Of a stretch of DNA of 64,000 nucleotides, positions 52,138-60,843 are shown in pieces. The position numbers were made by a program, and so were the translations under genes. The notes beneath the pieces are model-generated. The model searched no databases. It worked only from the letters and a program-made list of their open reading frames with translations, and was not told where the DNA came from. Position 1 is the first letter of the stretch. Every line of letters begins with the position of its first letter. Origin of the DNA: Isosphaeraceae bacterium (lineage in GTDB: Bacteria; Planctomycetota; Planctomycetia; Isosphaerales; Isosphaeraceae); the NCBI GenBank assembly GCA_025356435.1, contig JANXSY010000104.1, positions 1 through 64,000 of the forward strand, written 5' to 3'.

Positions 52138-52886
52138 TCCGACCCGCCGCGGAGTCGTTGCCGGAACCGGGCATAGCGCTCGCTGACCGACCCCTGGCCG
52201 TGCAGAAGGGTCGTGAATCGCTCGGCCCGCTGGGCGGTCGCGTCATCGCGGAGGACGTCGAGTTCGTCGGTCAGGGTCTGTTCCCAGGTCGTTACGACAG
52301 TCGAGGCCTCGGCCGCTTCGACCCATCGCGGCTCGCCGAAGCGGATGAAAATCTCGGGCCGTTCATCCTGCCAGAAGTCATAGCGGAAGGCGGCGGCGAC
52401 GACCCTGACGCGCTTGGCCTGCTTGATCAGGAGCCGCAGACCGGGCTGAAAACCGAGCGGACGGGCGTCATTCCCGAGGATCGAGCCCTGGGGGAAGATC
52501 CAGACGGCGGCGTCGGGCTTCGCGAGCAGGTCGCAGGCATAGCTAATCGATGCGCGAACCGACGCTGGGCTGTTCCGGTCAACTGAGAAGGCTCCTATCC
52601 GTTGGAAGAAGCTGAACCGCTTGAGGTTGGCGTGTTCCATCATCCCGTAGCCGTCGACCGGGATCGACTCGTTGAGATAGTGGACGAGGAAGAGATCCCA
52701 CCAGCACGAGTGGTTGGCGAGGAAGAGGGTGCCCGCCGGCTCGTCTGCGAGGGCCGTCCGGAGTCGTTCGAGGCCCTGCACCCGGATCGCGAAGAAACGA
52801 CTCCGGAACCGGCGGCGGATCAGCCGGTCGATCAGGATTCGGGGCCAGCCATGCTTGTAGGCGCGGATGAGGGGGGAACCATTCAT
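52134..52886 (-). CDS. PlsC-type 1-acyl-glycerol-3-phosphate acyltransferase-like protein
   Basis: This 250-residue protein has the acyltransferase motif NHSCWWD (NHx4D, near 58-64), followed by GAFSVDRN, WIFPQGSIL (where PEGT is usual) and GFQPGLRLLI. The PQG variant of motif III is found in glycolipid or carotenoid acyltransferases of the CrtO kind as well as in lysophosphatidate acyltransferases. With a glycosyltransferase and a CrtN-like desaturase upstream, acylation of a glycosylated C30 carotenoid is plausible but not proven. A terminator lies between it and the GT2 gene. Confidence 0.87.
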   Translation of the reverse strand: MNGSPLIRAYKHGWPRILIDRLIRRRFRSRFFAIRVQGLERLRTALADEPAGTLFLANHSCWWDLFLVHYLNESIPVDGYGMMEHANLKRFSFFQRIGAFSVDRNSPASVRASISYACDLLAKPDAAVWIFPQGSILGNDARPLGFQPGLRLLIKQAKRVRVVAAAFRYDFWQDERPEIFIRFGEPRWVEAAEASTVVTTWEQTLTDELDVLRDDATAQRAERFTTLLHGQGSVSERYARFRQRLRGGSD

Positions 52887-52930
52887 CCGCGTATTCTGCG
52901 CTGGATCGAGGCCAGCGGCGAGGGGATAGG

Positions 52931-52966
52931 AAAAAAGGCTCGACGCGCCCTCTCACGCGTCGAGCC
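52931..52966 (-). terminator. Rho-independent terminator on the minus strand
   Basis: On the minus strand GGCTCGACGCG (52966-52956) pairs with CGCGTCGAGCC (52947-52937) over 11 bp around an 8-nt loop and is followed by TTTTTT (52936-52931). It ends the transcript of the GT2 gene and separates it from the acyltransferase operon downstream. Confidence 0.85.
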
Positions 52967-53070
52967 CGAGATGGCCGTTCGCCGAAGCGGACGACCCTCT
53001 CCGGGATATCAGCGACATCGCGTCGAGACCTGTCCGTACTCTTTCGAGAGCACGTATCTTCGCCCATCGC

Positions 53071-54207
53071 TCAGGATCGACGACTTCGCTCGGCGGCGAT
53101 GCCTGACTGGACTTCGTCGACCGCTAAGGCCCGATCCTTCCAGAGGATACGACCCTGGTAATAATGCCAGACGCTCGAAACCGTGATCGCCGCATAGGCC
53201 GAGATCCCGGCCGGGACCGTGAAGGCGAAGAGGGGGCTGATCCGAAGAAAGACGGTGATCGGGAACGTGGCCGCCGCTTGGGCCAGCCAGATCCAGAGGC
53301 CGATAAGTGGCTCAGATCGCGAGACGGCGATCAGGGGTGCCCACGCCAGGAAGAGGGACCCCGCTATCCCGAAGACGAACTTGTGGAGCTTGTAGTCCAT
53401 CCCGGCATAGGCATTCTTTCTCAGGCCGAGCCAGATCTGCCGAAATGAGCCGTACATGTGAGTCTGGGCAAGGTCGGGGGCGAGGCGAACATAGATCCGA
53501 TGGCCTTGCGCCTTGACGCGGCGTGCAAGCTGGATGTCTTCGACGATGTCGTGCCTGCCGGCTTCGTGGCCCCCAGCCTGGAGATAGGCGGATCGCCGGA
53601 TGAGGATAAATCCACCGGCGGCGATGGCGGTCGATGATTTCGGGTCGTTGACCCGCGAGATCGGATAGAGGTGGGCGAGAAATTGAAGGAACGACGCGGC
53701 GATCGCCCCTTGCCAGAACGTCCGGCACTCGACGCCCGGCAGGAGCGAGACGAGGTCAGCCGACTCACGGCGGGCAACCTCGATCGCCGTTGCTAGCGCC
53801 CGGGGATGGAGCGACATGTCGGCGTCGATAAAGCCGATCCAATCGGCGTCAGTTTTCAGATAGCCCTGATGCACGGCCCACGTCTTCCCGACCCAGCCTG
53901 TCGGCCGATCGACACCGCGCACGACGGCCATCCGAGCATCCTGCGCCGCCATCTGATCCATGATGACGAGAGTGCCGTCGGTCGACTGGTCGTCGACAAC
54001 GATGACTCGGAGCGAGGGGTATTCCTGGCCCAGGATCGATCCCATCGACGATTTGAAGACGGCCTCTTCGTTGCGGGCCGGGACGACCACGTCGATCGCC
54101 GGAAGATCGGGAGGGAGTGGGCCATCGACGGGCTTGAGGAAGCGGAAGGATCGGATACGGGCGTAGAGGTCCAGGGCGAGCAACATCCAGAGGATCGCCT
54201 CGACCAT
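53071..54207 (-). CDS. Family-2 glycosyltransferase, CrtQ-like
   Basis: This protein of about 378 residues has an N-terminal membrane helix (MVEAILWMLLALDLYARI), a GT2 catalytic domain with VVVPARNEEAVF, VVDDQSTDGT, FIDADMSLHP (the DxD), GGFILIRRSAYLQAGG and a QxxRW-like RQIWLGLRKN, and about three C-terminal helices. This membrane-bound layout matches 4,4'-diaponeurosporenoate glycosyltransferase CrtQ and hopene-associated glycosyltransferase HpnB. The ATG at 54207 has AAGGGA upstream; an earlier in-frame TTG (54225) overlaps the desaturase stop. It is transcribed with the desaturase gene upstream. Confidence 0.85.
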   Translation of the reverse strand: MVEAILWMLLALDLYARIRSFRFLKPVDGPLPPDLPAIDVVVPARNEEAVFKSSMGSILGQEYPSLRVIVVDDQSTDGTLVIMDQMAAQDARMAVVRGVDRPTGWVGKTWAVHQGYLKTDADWIGFIDADMSLHPRALATAIEVARRESADLVSLLPGVECRTFWQGAIAASFLQFLAHLYPISRVNDPKSSTAIAAGGFILIRRSAYLQAGGHEAGRHDIVEDIQLARRVKAQGHRIYVRLAPDLAQTHMYGSFRQIWLGLRKNAYAGMDYKLHKFVFGIAGSLFLAWAPLIAVSRSEPLIGLWIWLAQAAATFPITVFLRISPLFAFTVPAGISAYAAITVSSVWHYYQGRILWKDRALAVDEVQSGIAAERSRRS

Positions 54208-54221
54208 GAGAGTGATTCCCT

Positions 54222-55766
54222 TCAACGTCCGACAGGGTTGAGACTCGCTCGCGGTCCAATCGGACGGATCGGGAGGTCACGCGCGATTCGTTCGGCGGTG
54301 ATCTTACCGCTCTGAACGACCATCGGCATCCCTGCGCCGGGCTGGACCCCGCCCCCGACGAAGTACAGCCCTGGGATCTCTGCCCGATAGTTGAGGGGCC
54401 GGAAGCTGCCACCGAGGACGTTGTGGGCGTTGCCGAGGCCGTAGATCGAGCCGAGGAAGGCATGGAACCGGTCTCGCCAGTCTCCGGGGCCGGTGATCCG
54501 CTTGACGACGCTCGAAGCCCGCAGGCCGTCGAGGCCCGAAGCTTCGAGGCGAGAGAGCAAGGCATCGGCGTAACGCTCCTCGAAGTCGCGGTCGGATTCT
54601 TCGCCGGGCTTGAGGGGAGGCGCTCCGACCACGACAAACGGATTGGAACCTCCTTCGGGGGCATCGCATCGGTCGGTAACGCAGGTCGCGTTGACGTAGA
54701 TGGGCGGGTCAGCGGGATATTCGCCCCGACCGAACAGCTCGTCGTAGACATTGCCCGACCCTTTGGTCAGGACGAGCAGGTGATGTGCGAGGTCAGGCCA
54801 GGTCCGATTGCAGCCGAGTTGGATCGTCAGGAACGAACTCGAAGGTGCGGCCTTGCCTTCACAAAGGGCTTCGACCTCGGTCGAGAAACCCCGGCCGCCC
54901 CGGAGCATCCGGTGGGTGTGGATGTAGTCGCTGTTCGAGACGACACCGGCGACATCGATTGACCCTGAACTTGTCGCGACGGACCGCACCCGGTTGGTGG
55001 AGTCGAGTTCGATCGCATCGACTTCGACCCCGGTTCGGATCTCGATCCCTGCGTCGACGCAAGCCCTGGCGATTGCCTTGGGTATCGCAACGATGCCTCC
55101 TTCGGCGGGATACCAGACCCCCTCGCGGATGATGGTCCAGGGGATGATAGCAAGCGACGCTGGGGCCGACTGCGGGTCGAACCCCGAGTAGGTCGGGAAG
55201 CCGTAGAGCAACTCGCGGACGGCGGGGGACCGGAAATGCGAGTCGATCTCGCTGGCGTAGCTCTTGGCGGGCGAGATCAGCGCCGCCGAGAGTAGCAGCG
55301 GCGAGAGCATGACCTGGCCCCAGGTTTCGAGCATCCGGTCACAATAAGCGTGAGCAATGACCTTGGCGAAGCGGTCCATCTTGAGCATGAACCCGTCAAG
55401 CCCCGCAGCGTCGTGGGGGTCGATGGCGGCGAAGGCGTCTCGGAGACCGGCGACGTCCGAGGGGATCGTGAGCGATCGGCCGTCAGAGAGAATGACCCGG
55501 AAGGCCGGATCGAGGCGACGGAGCGGGAGGTAGGCGTCGGGATCGAGGCCGCTTGCCGAGAAAAGTTCGCGATAGACCCAGGGCATCACGAGGATGCTTG
55601 GCCCTTCGTCCCATCGCCAGCCTGCCTCGGTGCGAGAGCTGGCCTTGCCGCCGACGGCTTCATGGCGTTCGAGAACGATAACCTCATAGCCGCGTCGTTT
55701 TAGTTCGAGCGCGGCGGAGAGCCCACCGAGTCCAGCGCCGATAATCGCGATCCGTGCCGTCTTCAT
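54222..55766 (-). CDS. Phytoene/diapophytoene desaturase-family oxidoreductase (CrtI/CrtN/CrtP-like)
   Basis: This 514-residue flavoprotein is of the CrtI family. The N-terminal FAD fingerprint GAGLGGLSAALELKRRGYEV is at about 9-28, followed by VLERHEAVGGKASS. The C-terminal GLYFVGGGVQPGAGMPMVVQSG is the diagnostic family ending. The family includes phytoene desaturases, diapophytoene desaturase (CrtN) and diaponeurosporene oxygenase (CrtP); sequence inspection does not decide between them. With a CrtQ-like glycosyltransferase and a PlsC-like acyltransferase nearby, a C30 pathway is the simplest reading. The start at 55766 is 51 nt inside a longer ORF. Confidence 0.92.
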   Translation of the reverse strand: MKTARIAIIGAGLGGLSAALELKRRGYEVIVLERHEAVGGKASSRTEAGWRWDEGPSILVMPWVYRELFSASGLDPDAYLPLRRLDPAFRVILSDGRSLTIPSDVAGLRDAFAAIDPHDAAGLDGFMLKMDRFAKVIAHAYCDRMLETWGQVMLSPLLLSAALISPAKSYASEIDSHFRSPAVRELLYGFPTYSGFDPQSAPASLAIIPWTIIREGVWYPAEGGIVAIPKAIARACVDAGIEIRTGVEVDAIELDSTNRVRSVATSSGSIDVAGVVSNSDYIHTHRMLRGGRGFSTEVEALCEGKAAPSSSFLTIQLGCNRTWPDLAHHLLVLTKGSGNVYDELFGRGEYPADPPIYVNATCVTDRCDAPEGGSNPFVVVGAPPLKPGEESDRDFEERYADALLSRLEASGLDGLRASSVVKRITGPGDWRDRFHAFLGSIYGLGNAHNVLGGSFRPLNYRAEIPGLYFVGGGVQPGAGMPMVVQSGKITAERIARDLPIRPIGPRASLNPVGR

Positions 55767-55850
55767 GGATGTCTCGTCCCCGACCGTCGCGAAGTGCCAA
55801 AATTGTAGTGTAGTCAACCCGGCTAGGGAGGTTGGATCGGGCAGCGGGGC

Positions 55851-56291
55851 TCAGCGGCGTGGCAGACGGATCGCGGTTTGGTGCCAGTATTGGTGGAGAA
55901 TCGCGACGAGCTCTTGATACCGGGGGTATTCGTCGGGTTTGCGGATGAAGGTATTCGCCCCGGCCAGACAGACCCGGCGGATGTCGTCTTCGAGGCAGGA
56001 CGTCGTGAGGATCACGACAGGGATCGACCGCAGTTCGGGGTCGCCCTTGATCTCGGCGACGACATGGCAGCCGTCGAGGCCGGGAAGATTGAGATCGAGC
56101 AGAACGAGGTCAGGTTCGAGGTCGGCAGGGCTGTCGGGTTCTTTGAGCGCGAGTAGGTAATCGAGCGCGGTGCGGCTGTCCCGGAGGATGGTCAGCCGAT
56201 GGTTGATGTTCCCCTCGCGCAGGGCCCGTTCGATGATGAGAACATCTGACGGACTATCGTCGACCAGGAGGATATGAAAGATGGAGTGCAT
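55851..56291 (-). CDS. Single-domain response regulator (Rcp1-like)
   Basis: This 146-residue receiver domain has no output part. The acidic pair is in ILLVDDSPSDVLI, the phospho-acceptor Asp in DLVLLDLNLPGLDG (near 65), Thr in VILTTS and Lys in FIRKPDEY. The loop after strand 3 (LKEPDSPADLEPDLV) is typical of Rcp1, the cyanobacterial phytochrome regulator. Its ATG overlaps the stop of the histidine kinase by 1 nt (TAATG), so it is coupled to it. Confidence 0.92.
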   Translation of the reverse strand: MHSIFHILLVDDSPSDVLIIERALREGNINHRLTILRDSRTALDYLLALKEPDSPADLEPDLVLLDLNLPGLDGCHVVAEIKGDPELRSIPVVILTTSCLEDDIRRVCLAGANTFIRKPDEYPRYQELVAILHQYWHQTAIRLPRR

Positions 56292-58360
56292 TAGTTTGAT
56301 TGTTCCAAGTAAGAAGGTATGCCGGCGGCGAGCGGTAGGGTCATCAGGAAAATTGAGCCGCATTCAGGCTCGCTTTCGACCCAGATCCGTCCCCCGTGGG
56401 CCTCGACGATCTTCTGGCAGATGGCGAGACCGGCCCCGGTCCCATCGAATTCGTCGCGAGTGTGGAGCCTGCGGAATAGCTCGAAAATCTTCTCGTGGAA
56501 CTTCGGGTCGATTCCGATCCCATTATCTCGGACCGCTAAGGTGACAAAGGTCCCGCCCGTCTCGTCGGGGGGCGGAATGAGGGCTTCGATCTCGACCCTT
56601 GGGTGCTCGTTGCTGTTGTACTTCAGGCCGTTGCCGACGAGGTTGGCGATGAGTTGACCGATCGTGGTCGGGTCGCCCCAGAGTTCGGGAAGCTCGCCAA
56701 TGACCTCGATCGTCGCATGGCGGCTTCTGAGGAGCTCGGCATAATCGGCCCGGATACGCTCGATCAAGGTCTCTAGCCTGACCCGGGCGAACTCCCCAGC
56801 GACCTTTCCGGCCCGACCGAGGGTCTGAAGGTCAGAGATCAGCGACCGCATCCGGCGTGCCGCGGCGACGATGTGATTGAGCGTCTCCTGGCCGGCGTCG
56901 CCGATCCGGTCTCCGCAGTCTACCTCCAGAAAGTCGGAAAAGGCGATGATGGTGCGTAGCGGCTCTTTCAGGTCATGGGCGACGATATAGGCGAACTCGT
57001 CGAGTTCTTTATTCTTGCGGGAAAGCTCAATATTGGCCCGCGCGAGCCGTTCGTTCTTGTCGCGCAACTCGGCTTCGAGAACGCGCCGGGTCGTCACGTC
57101 TCGGCCGACGCTTCTCGAATAACGGAATGTGCCGTCGGCAGCCCGGACTGCGGTCGAGGCGAACCAGACGTCGATAACTTCGCCGTTGGCCTTGACCCAG
57201 CGGCTCTCTAGCTCGACGTAGCCAGTCGTCTTCAAGACCTCGAACCAGGCGTCGAACATCGGCTTTCGGGCTTCGATGAGGAAGCTGATGTAGGGCTGGC
57301 CGACGATCTCATCGCGGGACCGGCCGAGGGTGTTGAGCATCGTATCGTTGCACTCGACGACGATCCCTCGGGCGTCAAGGTTGAGGTAGAGCGCGGGGGC
57401 GTTCTGGTAGAGGTCGCTGTAGCGATTCTTGAGGCTTTCCAGCTCTCGGTTGATCCGTCGAAGCTGGCCGTTGACGTCGATCAACTCTTTCGTCCGCCGC
57501 CTAAGTTCGCGCTCAGCTCGAACCTTCTTGGTCATGTCGGAACTGCGAATCTTGACGTAGATCGCGCGAGGCTGGCTGTCGAATTCATCCCGGCCATAGC
57601 GGACTGCGAGGTGCAATTCGATCGCCTTGACCTCCTGTCGCGCGGTCCGGATGCGATAGAGCAGGTTGTGCCCTTCCCCCTTGCCGATCGCGGCGAGGAG
57701 CTGCGTCTTGGCGAGCACCCGGTCTTCGGGGTCGATGATTTCGAGGAAGGATTTCTCCTTGAGCTGGGACAGCGTCCAGCCAAGAAACTCCTGTTCAGCG
57801 GGGCTCGAATCGATCCAGTAGAGTGTCTTGGGGTCGAGCCGGTTGATCATCTCGGCCGACTCGGCGTCGCCGTTGTCGGGATAGAAGCCCTCGGGAGGGT
57901 CGAAGGCCCCGCTCCGAGTCATCATCGGGTTGAAGGCCTCGATCTCGCCGCTCGTTGCGAAGGGGGTGTCGACATCGGTGCGGGCGGCCTCCGACTCACG
58001 CAGCGCAAGGAGCTTTCCCTGCATCTCCTTCACCGCGCGGAATAGCTCGATCAATTCGGGGTTGTCGGGCTCATTCATCTCGCGGTTCAGGTCTTCGGTG
58101 AGCCCGATCACCTGCTCGGAGATGTCGTGGATTGGCCGGAGCCAGCGCCTCCGTTCGGCCCATCGTTCGAGAGCGGCCATCGACACCAGGCAGGTCAGAC
58201 CGAGGAGCCCGATCGTGACTCCCAGCTCGTGCCAGGAGATGAGATAGGCAAACCCCGCCGCCGATCCCCAGGCGATCGTGTGGACCGCGATGACGATCCA
58301 CCAGATTGGCCTCGGACGGCCTTTTCTCGGGGACTCAACGGTGGCGTTTGCGGTCTTCAC
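56291..58360 (-). CDS. PAS-domain sensor histidine kinase
   Basis: This 689-residue membrane-bound kinase has two N-terminal membrane helices (about 19-40 and 47-65), then a PAS domain (about 160-290). A second PAS domain follows (about 320-430; YQNAPALYLNLDARGIVVEC), then a HisKA domain with phospho-acceptor His in YIVAHDLKEPLRTI (near 465), and an HATPase_c domain with the N, G1 and G2 boxes (VRDNGIGIDP, DGTGAGLAICQKIVEAHGG). The start is GTG, and GTGA overlaps the upstream stop. It would phosphorylate the downstream Rcp1-like regulator and might receive signals from the upstream hybrid protein. Confidence 0.95.
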   Translation of the reverse strand: MKTANATVESPRKGRPRPIWWIVIAVHTIAWGSAAGFAYLISWHELGVTIGLLGLTCLVSMAALERWAERRRWLRPIHDISEQVIGLTEDLNREMNEPDNPELIELFRAVKEMQGKLLALRESEAARTDVDTPFATSGEIEAFNPMMTRSGAFDPPEGFYPDNGDAESAEMINRLDPKTLYWIDSSPAEQEFLGWTLSQLKEKSFLEIIDPEDRVLAKTQLLAAIGKGEGHNLLYRIRTARQEVKAIELHLAVRYGRDEFDSQPRAIYVKIRSSDMTKKVRAERELRRRTKELIDVNGQLRRINRELESLKNRYSDLYQNAPALYLNLDARGIVVECNDTMLNTLGRSRDEIVGQPYISFLIEARKPMFDAWFEVLKTTGYVELESRWVKANGEVIDVWFASTAVRAADGTFRYSRSVGRDVTTRRVLEAELRDKNERLARANIELSRKNKELDEFAYIVAHDLKEPLRTIIAFSDFLEVDCGDRIGDAGQETLNHIVAAARRMRSLISDLQTLGRAGKVAGEFARVRLETLIERIRADYAELLRSRHATIEVIGELPELWGDPTTIGQLIANLVGNGLKYNSNEHPRVEIEALIPPPDETGGTFVTLAVRDNGIGIDPKFHEKIFELFRRLHTRDEFDGTGAGLAICQKIVEAHGGRIWVESEPECGSIFLMTLPLAAGIPSYLEQSN

Positions 58361-59460
58361 TCGCCGCGCGACACGGGGGCCGCCTCCGTCGCCAGGGGGA
58401 GCCAGATCGTGAAGCAGGCCCCCCCTTGAGGGCCGTTGCTCGCCTCGAGCCGGCCGCCCTGCTCGCGGATGATCTCGTGTGCGAGGTAGAGGCCGTAACC
58501 CGAGCCCTCCTCCTTCGTGGTGAAGAACGGCTCGAAGAGTCTCGCGAGGAGTTGCGGAGGGATGCCCGGCCCGTTGTCGACCACGTCGATCCTCGCCCAG
58601 TCGGCCTCGCCGTGCTCGGTCGTGACGCTGACGCTGATCTGCCCAAGGCCGTCGAAGTCGGCCATTGCCTCGTAGGCGTTGGCCAGGAGGTTGAGCATGA
58701 CCTGGATCAGGCGGCCGGCGTCGACGACGACCATCATCCTGCCCTCGGTTGCGTCAACGACGATCTCGACCTGCTTCCGCCTGGGGTCGAGCCCTCGCTT
58801 GAAGAGGTCGGTGGCCTCCTTGACGATCGGATTGACAGCGATCAGGTGCGGCGAAGCTGGACCCGTCCTCACGGCGGCCATCAGGTGGTCGAGACGCGAT
58901 TGGAGCAGGATCGAGTTCCGCAGGATTGGCTCGACGTATTCCTGGACCTGGGCGTTGCCGTCGAGGACCAACTGCATCAACTCAGCGTGACCCCGGATGA
59001 CCGCGAGCGGGGAGCGGATCTCGTGGACGATCCCCGCAAGTAGACGGCCGATCTGCGCGAGCTGTTCGTTGATGACCGCAATCGACGAGAGCTTGCGATA
59101 GTCGGCGAGCCGGTTGACCCGGGCGAGAATGATTTCGACCGCCTCGTCCTTCAAAACGTAGTCATCAGCCCCCGCTGTGAGGCCCGCGACGACGTCTTCC
59201 CGCTGATCTCTCACCGTCAGGATCAAGACCGGTATCCCCGTGCTCAGCGGGTCTTTGCGGAGCATCCGGCAGATCTCGTGGCCGTCGATGTCGGGCAGGT
59301 TGACGTCGAGAACGACGACGTGCGGTCGGAGCTCCTTGATGCAGGCCAGCACGTCCGCGCCGCGGACGACTTCGTGGACTGTGTGCCCCCCCGATCTCAG
59401 GATCCGACGGAACATCGCCCGATCCGATGGGTTGTCGTCAACGAGCAGTATCGTGCTCAT
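58357..59460 (-). CDS. Response-regulator/histidine-kinase hybrid (receiver first)
   Basis: This 367-residue protein has an N-terminal receiver domain (about 1-120; VDDNPSDRAMF, phospho-Asp in VVVLDVNLPDIDG, DDYVLKDEA) linked to a HisKA/HATPase_c kinase. The kinase part carries the His in GIVHEIRSPLAVIRGH near 155 and VVDNGPGIPPQ and GSGYGLYLAHEIIREQGG near 300-330. No membrane helix is visible, so it is cytosolic. The ATG at 59460 is preferred over an earlier in-frame codon. It overlaps the next kinase by 4 nt. Confidence 0.94.
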   Translation of the reverse strand: MSTILLVDDNPSDRAMFRRILRSGGHTVHEVVRGADVLACIKELRPHVVVLDVNLPDIDGHEICRMLRKDPLSTGIPVLILTVRDQREDVVAGLTAGADDYVLKDEAVEIILARVNRLADYRKLSSIAVINEQLAQIGRLLAGIVHEIRSPLAVIRGHAELMQLVLDGNAQVQEYVEPILRNSILLQSRLDHLMAAVRTGPASPHLIAVNPIVKEATDLFKRGLDPRRKQVEIVVDATEGRMMVVVDAGRLIQVMLNLLANAYEAMADFDGLGQISVSVTTEHGEADWARIDVVDNGPGIPPQLLARLFEPFFTTKEEGSGYGLYLAHEIIREQGGRLEASNGPQGGACFTIWLPLATEAAPVSRGE

Positions 59461-59570
59461 GCAATCCGCCTTCTCAGTCGTCCATCCGCGACGCATTCAT
59501 TACAATCATCATATAGAATTTTGCCGAATTGAGCTAGACGGCTCGGGACCCGGCCCCAACCGGCGTGGAT

Positions 59571-59599
59571 TTCCTCAACGCCACTGTCCCGTCTATAAT
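59571..59599 (+). promoter_or_regulatory. Possible sigma-70-like promoter upstream of nadA
   Basis: TATAAT at 59594-59599 sits 17 nt after TTCCTC (59571-59576), a poor match to TTGACA, and about 78 nt upstream of the nadA ATG. The -10 box is exact and the -35 is weak. Confidence 0.25.
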
Positions 59600-59676
59600 A
59601 CGGTCGTGATTCCCTGCCGAGATACGACGTTCCGCGTCGAAGCCGGATCGACCGAACCCCCGGGTCAAGCTAAGCC

Positions 59677-60789
59677 ATGCCAAGTCTCATCAACGCGACC
59701 GACCTCGCTCCCCTTCCGTTCGACGCCTACCGCTCCCTCCCTCCAGAGGAGTTGGCGACGCGAATCCGCGCGATCAAGGCGGAGATGGGCGACGCGCTGC
59801 TGATCCTCGGCCACCACTACCAACAAGACGAAGTCATCGAGTTTGCCGACCTCCGCGGCGACAGCTACAAGCTCAGCCAGACGGCGGCCGAGAGCGGCGA
59901 CTGTCGGTCGATCGTCTTCTGCGGTGTCCACTTCATGGCCGAGACGGCGGACATCCTCACCCGGCCCGAAGTTGACGTCATTCTCCCCGACCTGGCCGCC
60001 GGATGTAGCATGGCCGACATGGCCGACCTCGACTCGGTCGAAGCTGCCTGGTCCGACCTGGCAGAGATCATCGATGTTTCTGAAATTACCCCCGTTACCT
60101 ATATTAACTCGACTGCCGACCTCAAGGGCTTCTGCGGCCGACATGGCGGCATCGTCTGCACGAGTTCGAATGCGAAGGCCGTGCTCGAATGGTCCTTCGC
60201 CCAACGCCCGCGCGTCCTCTTCTTCCCCGACCAGCACCTCGGCCGCAACACCGCCCGCAAGATGGGCATCCCGCTTAACAACATGCCGCTCTGGGACCCC
60301 CGCCTCCCGCTCGGCGGCAACACCGAGGAGGCCCTGCGTTCGAGCAAGGTCTTGCTCTGGAAAGGCCATTGCTCGGTCCACCAGATGTTTAAGCCCGCGC
60401 ATATCGAGGAGTTCCGCAAGCAGTATCCGGGCATCAAGGTGCTGGTCCATCCTGAGTGCATGATGTCGGTCGTCGACGCCGCTGACCTTGTCGGCTCGAC
60501 CGAGTACATCCTCAAGACGGTCGCCGAGGCCCCGAGCGGCTCGCAGTGGGCGATCGGAACTGAGCTTCACCTCGTCAACCGGCTGGCGAACGAAAACCCA
60601 GACAAACTCGTCAAATTTCTCTCGCCGATGGTCTGCATGTGCGCGACGATGTATCGGATCGATCCGCCACACCTTGCGTGGTCGCTCGAAAACCTGGCGA
60701 GGGGGACCCCGGTGAATATCGTGAAGGTGCCCGAAGCCACGGCACATTGGGCCAGGGTTGCCCTCAAGCGAATGCTCGAAGTTCAGTAG
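59677..60789 (+). CDS. nadA: Quinolinate synthase A
   Basis: This 370-residue enzyme condenses iminoaspartate with dihydroxyacetone phosphate to quinolinate in NAD synthesis. It is the longer, B. subtilis-like type: candidate [4Fe-4S] Cys residues are C110 (AGCSMADMA), C232 (GHCSVHQ) and C320/C322 (VCMCATMYR), the same spacing as C110/C230/C320 of that enzyme. LGHHYQQDEV near residue 45 and FFPDQHLGRN near 190 are substrate-binding motifs. No nadB or nadC is visible in the window. Confidence 0.97.
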   Translation: MPSLINATDLAPLPFDAYRSLPPEELATRIRAIKAEMGDALLILGHHYQQDEVIEFADLRGDSYKLSQTAAESGDCRSIVFCGVHFMAETADILTRPEVDVILPDLAAGCSMADMADLDSVEAAWSDLAEIIDVSEITPVTYINSTADLKGFCGRHGGIVCTSSNAKAVLEWSFAQRPRVLFFPDQHLGRNTARKMGIPLNNMPLWDPRLPLGGNTEEALRSSKVLLWKGHCSVHQMFKPAHIEEFRKQYPGIKVLVHPECMMSVVDAADLVGSTEYILKTVAEAPSGSQWAIGTELHLVNRLANENPDKLVKFLSPMVCMCATMYRIDPPHLAWSLENLARGTPVNIVKVPEATAHWARVALKRMLEVQ

Positions 60790-60843
60790 GTCTCGGATCG
60801 TCCTCGGCCGGGTCTCCCTAAAAACTCCTCGCAGCGAGGGACA

